From Anaerolineaceae bacterium (lineage in GTDB: Bacteria > Chloroflexota > Anaerolineae > Aggregatilineales > Phototrophicaceae), in the NCBI GenBank assembly GCA_016124855.1, contig WGMX01000018.1:62001-126000 (forward strand): DNA of 64,000 nucleotides, written 5' to 3'. The translations under genes were made by a program, and so were the position numbers. Positions 63,048 through 64,000 of the stretch are shown here, one piece after another. Every line of letters starts with the position of its first letter. Position 1 is the first letter of the stretch. The notes under the pieces are model-generated. The model was not told the origin of the DNA and made no database searches. It saw only the letters and a list, made by a program, of their open reading frames with translations.

Positions 63048-64000
63048 TTAGACAAGCTCGTCCCGAAAGCCAAAGGGGTTCTGGCGAGAAACTTTTTTGG
63101 ACTTGCCACCATTGTTACTGAGGCCAATGGGCCGCCGGTCGCGGAGGAAGTCGTTTCCGGCACGCAGTTGGCGCACAAGGCTGTCAATGGACTGCTGGAG
63201 AAACTCGAGCGTAACTTCTGTGCGGTGTTCGTGGGCAGCCAACATCCGCGCGTGCAGTGCTGCCTCGCGGACGAATGCACCCGGCTGGTCGATTAGCTGA
63301 GGTACGACTGTAATATGATCTTCCTGCCACTGGTCAGCCATGTAATGACGCAGCATTTGCTCGGCATGTTGGTCATCCTGAATGGTGGGGATAACGAAAA
63401 TACGGTCAAGACGACCGGGACGCTTGGCAATCCGTTCGTCAATCACTTCAGGATAATTGGTGGTGGCGAGCAGCAGCGCGCCTTCGGGATTATTCGGTGA
63501 CTCAACGCCATCCAAAACGTTGAGAACACGGGCTTTGTCGTCGCCCTGAAGGTAGGCATCAATTTCTTCAACGATCAGCAAAACAGGATAACGAGCCGCA
63601 GTGACCGCTTGCAATGCCCGCTGTATCTTCTCAAATGATGCACCGTCTCGGTCAGAACCGGAGACATAGACCACAATACGCCCATGACTAATGGCGAGTT
63701 TTGCCATTGCCGCACAAAGCATCGTTTTACCTGTTCCGGGAACGCCAGCAAGCAGCAGTTTACGGAACGGGGCTAGTTTAAGCTGCCGATAAATATCAAC
63801 GCCTTTGGTGAAAAAGGCTTCCATATCGTCGGAAAGATCATTTTTTAGTTCATCGGGAAGAATGACATCATCCCAATCGACGGTCGGATCAAAAAAAGCG
63901 TCCGTACCACCAATGATATACACATCTCGCCGACGGCGAATTCGCGGTCTGACCGCACGGGCACAGGCGAATTCAAAAGCCGCCCATGTTTCCAGTTTGT
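63048..64000 (-). CDS. AAA ATPase, 5' end outside the window
   Basis: A cytosolic AAA ATPase whose reading frame stays open from 63048 to the right edge, so the true start is beyond position 64000. A GTG at 63923 would start a 291-residue product, but the conserved-looking stretch before it (ending RRRRDVYIIGGTDAFF) shows it is internal. Walker A is GVPGTGKTMLC, Walker B is LLIVEEIDAY, sensor 1 is TTN, and the arginine finger region is KRPGRLDRIF. A small helical lid and a C-terminal helix follow. In AAA proteins ATP drives remodelling of protein partners; the partner is unknown. The gap to the next gene on its left is about 180 bases. Confidence 0.85.
   Translation of the reverse strand, partial: KLETWAAFEFACARAVRPRIRRRRDVYIIGGTDAFFDPTVDWDDVILPDELKNDLSDDMEAFFTKGVDIYRQLKLAPFRKLLLAGVPGTGKTMLCAAMAKLAISHGRIVVYVSGSDRDGASFEKIQRALQAVTAARYPVLLIVEEIDAYLQGDDKARVLNVLDGVESPNNPEGALLLATTNYPEVIDERIAKRPGRLDRIFVIPTIQDDQHAEQMLRHYMADQWQEDHITVVPQLIDQPGAFVREAALHARMLAAHEHRTEVTLEFLQQSIDSLVRQLRAGNDFLRDRRPIGLSNNGGKSKKVSRQNPFGFRDELV

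Noticed and set aside
63048..63923. AAA ATPase as a complete 291-residue gene from a GTG start
   Set aside because: The frame has no stop up to the window edge and the upstream residues fit the same protein, so it is a partial gene.

Overview
The window is one contiguous stretch of a mid-GC bacterial chromosome, densely packed and mostly in operons. The organism is most likely a member of the Chloroflexota, probably the Anaerolineae side. This is an inference from several things. Secreted and membrane-anchored LysM, SH3b and LytR-CpsA-Psr proteins carry Thr/Pro-rich linkers. Short CTACA/CTACGA-edged palindromes are scattered between genes. Expression control is Gram-positive-like, with a T-box and strong intrinsic terminators. 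Haem A biosynthesis (CtaA, CtaB), a cytochrome c and a catalase indicate aerobic respiration.

Layout. 1-5.5 kb: polyphosphate kinase 2, the ribosome-quality-control factor RqcH, and a haem-A operon with a c-type cytochrome. 5.6-12.2 kb: a leftward run of RicT/PSP1, PIG-L deacetylase, M20 amidohydrolase, a possible S51-like protein, PurA, a metal-receptor protein and a histidine kinase. 12.4-15.2 kb: aspartate kinase (+) and glutamine synthetase (-), overlapping tail to tail. 15.3-36.9 kb: a leftward aromatic amino acid supra-operon of about 21 kb. It holds all seven shikimate enzymes (aroF, B, Q, E, K, A, C), chorismate mutase, prephenate dehydrogenase, all trp genes and trpS, interleaved with small accessory genes. 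No pheA is present in the window.

The supra-operon appears to have two attenuators. A Trp T-box (UGG specifier; C at the variable position that pairs with the tRNA discriminator) precedes trpE. Between trpA and aroH there is an internal promoter, a 30-codon leader peptide with seven aromatic codons out of ten (Phe and Tyr), and a strong terminator. This is a Phe/Tyr ribosome-mediated attenuator for aroH-aroF and the genes behind them, and it is the most interesting item in the window.

37-47.5 kb (+): two tandem secreted S33 peptidases, a hypothetical gene, DNA polymerase X, an SH3b membrane protein, LigA and an RlmI-like methyltransferase. 47.5-51.1 kb: an apparently non-coding stretch, an NTF2-fold protein, a SRPBCC protein, a tyrosine-recombinase-like protein lacking most catalytic residues, and a LipM/LplA-like protein. 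51.2-56.3 kb: LytR-CpsA-Psr protein, a candidate 6S RNA (-), catalase and AspS. 56.5-64 kb: DUF4870-like protein, GT-C glycosyltransferase, secreted LysM and SnoaL-like proteins, a small Gly/Ala/Phe-rich secreted protein, and an AAA ATPase that runs off the right edge. I saw no tRNA, rRNA, CRISPR array or insertion sequence.
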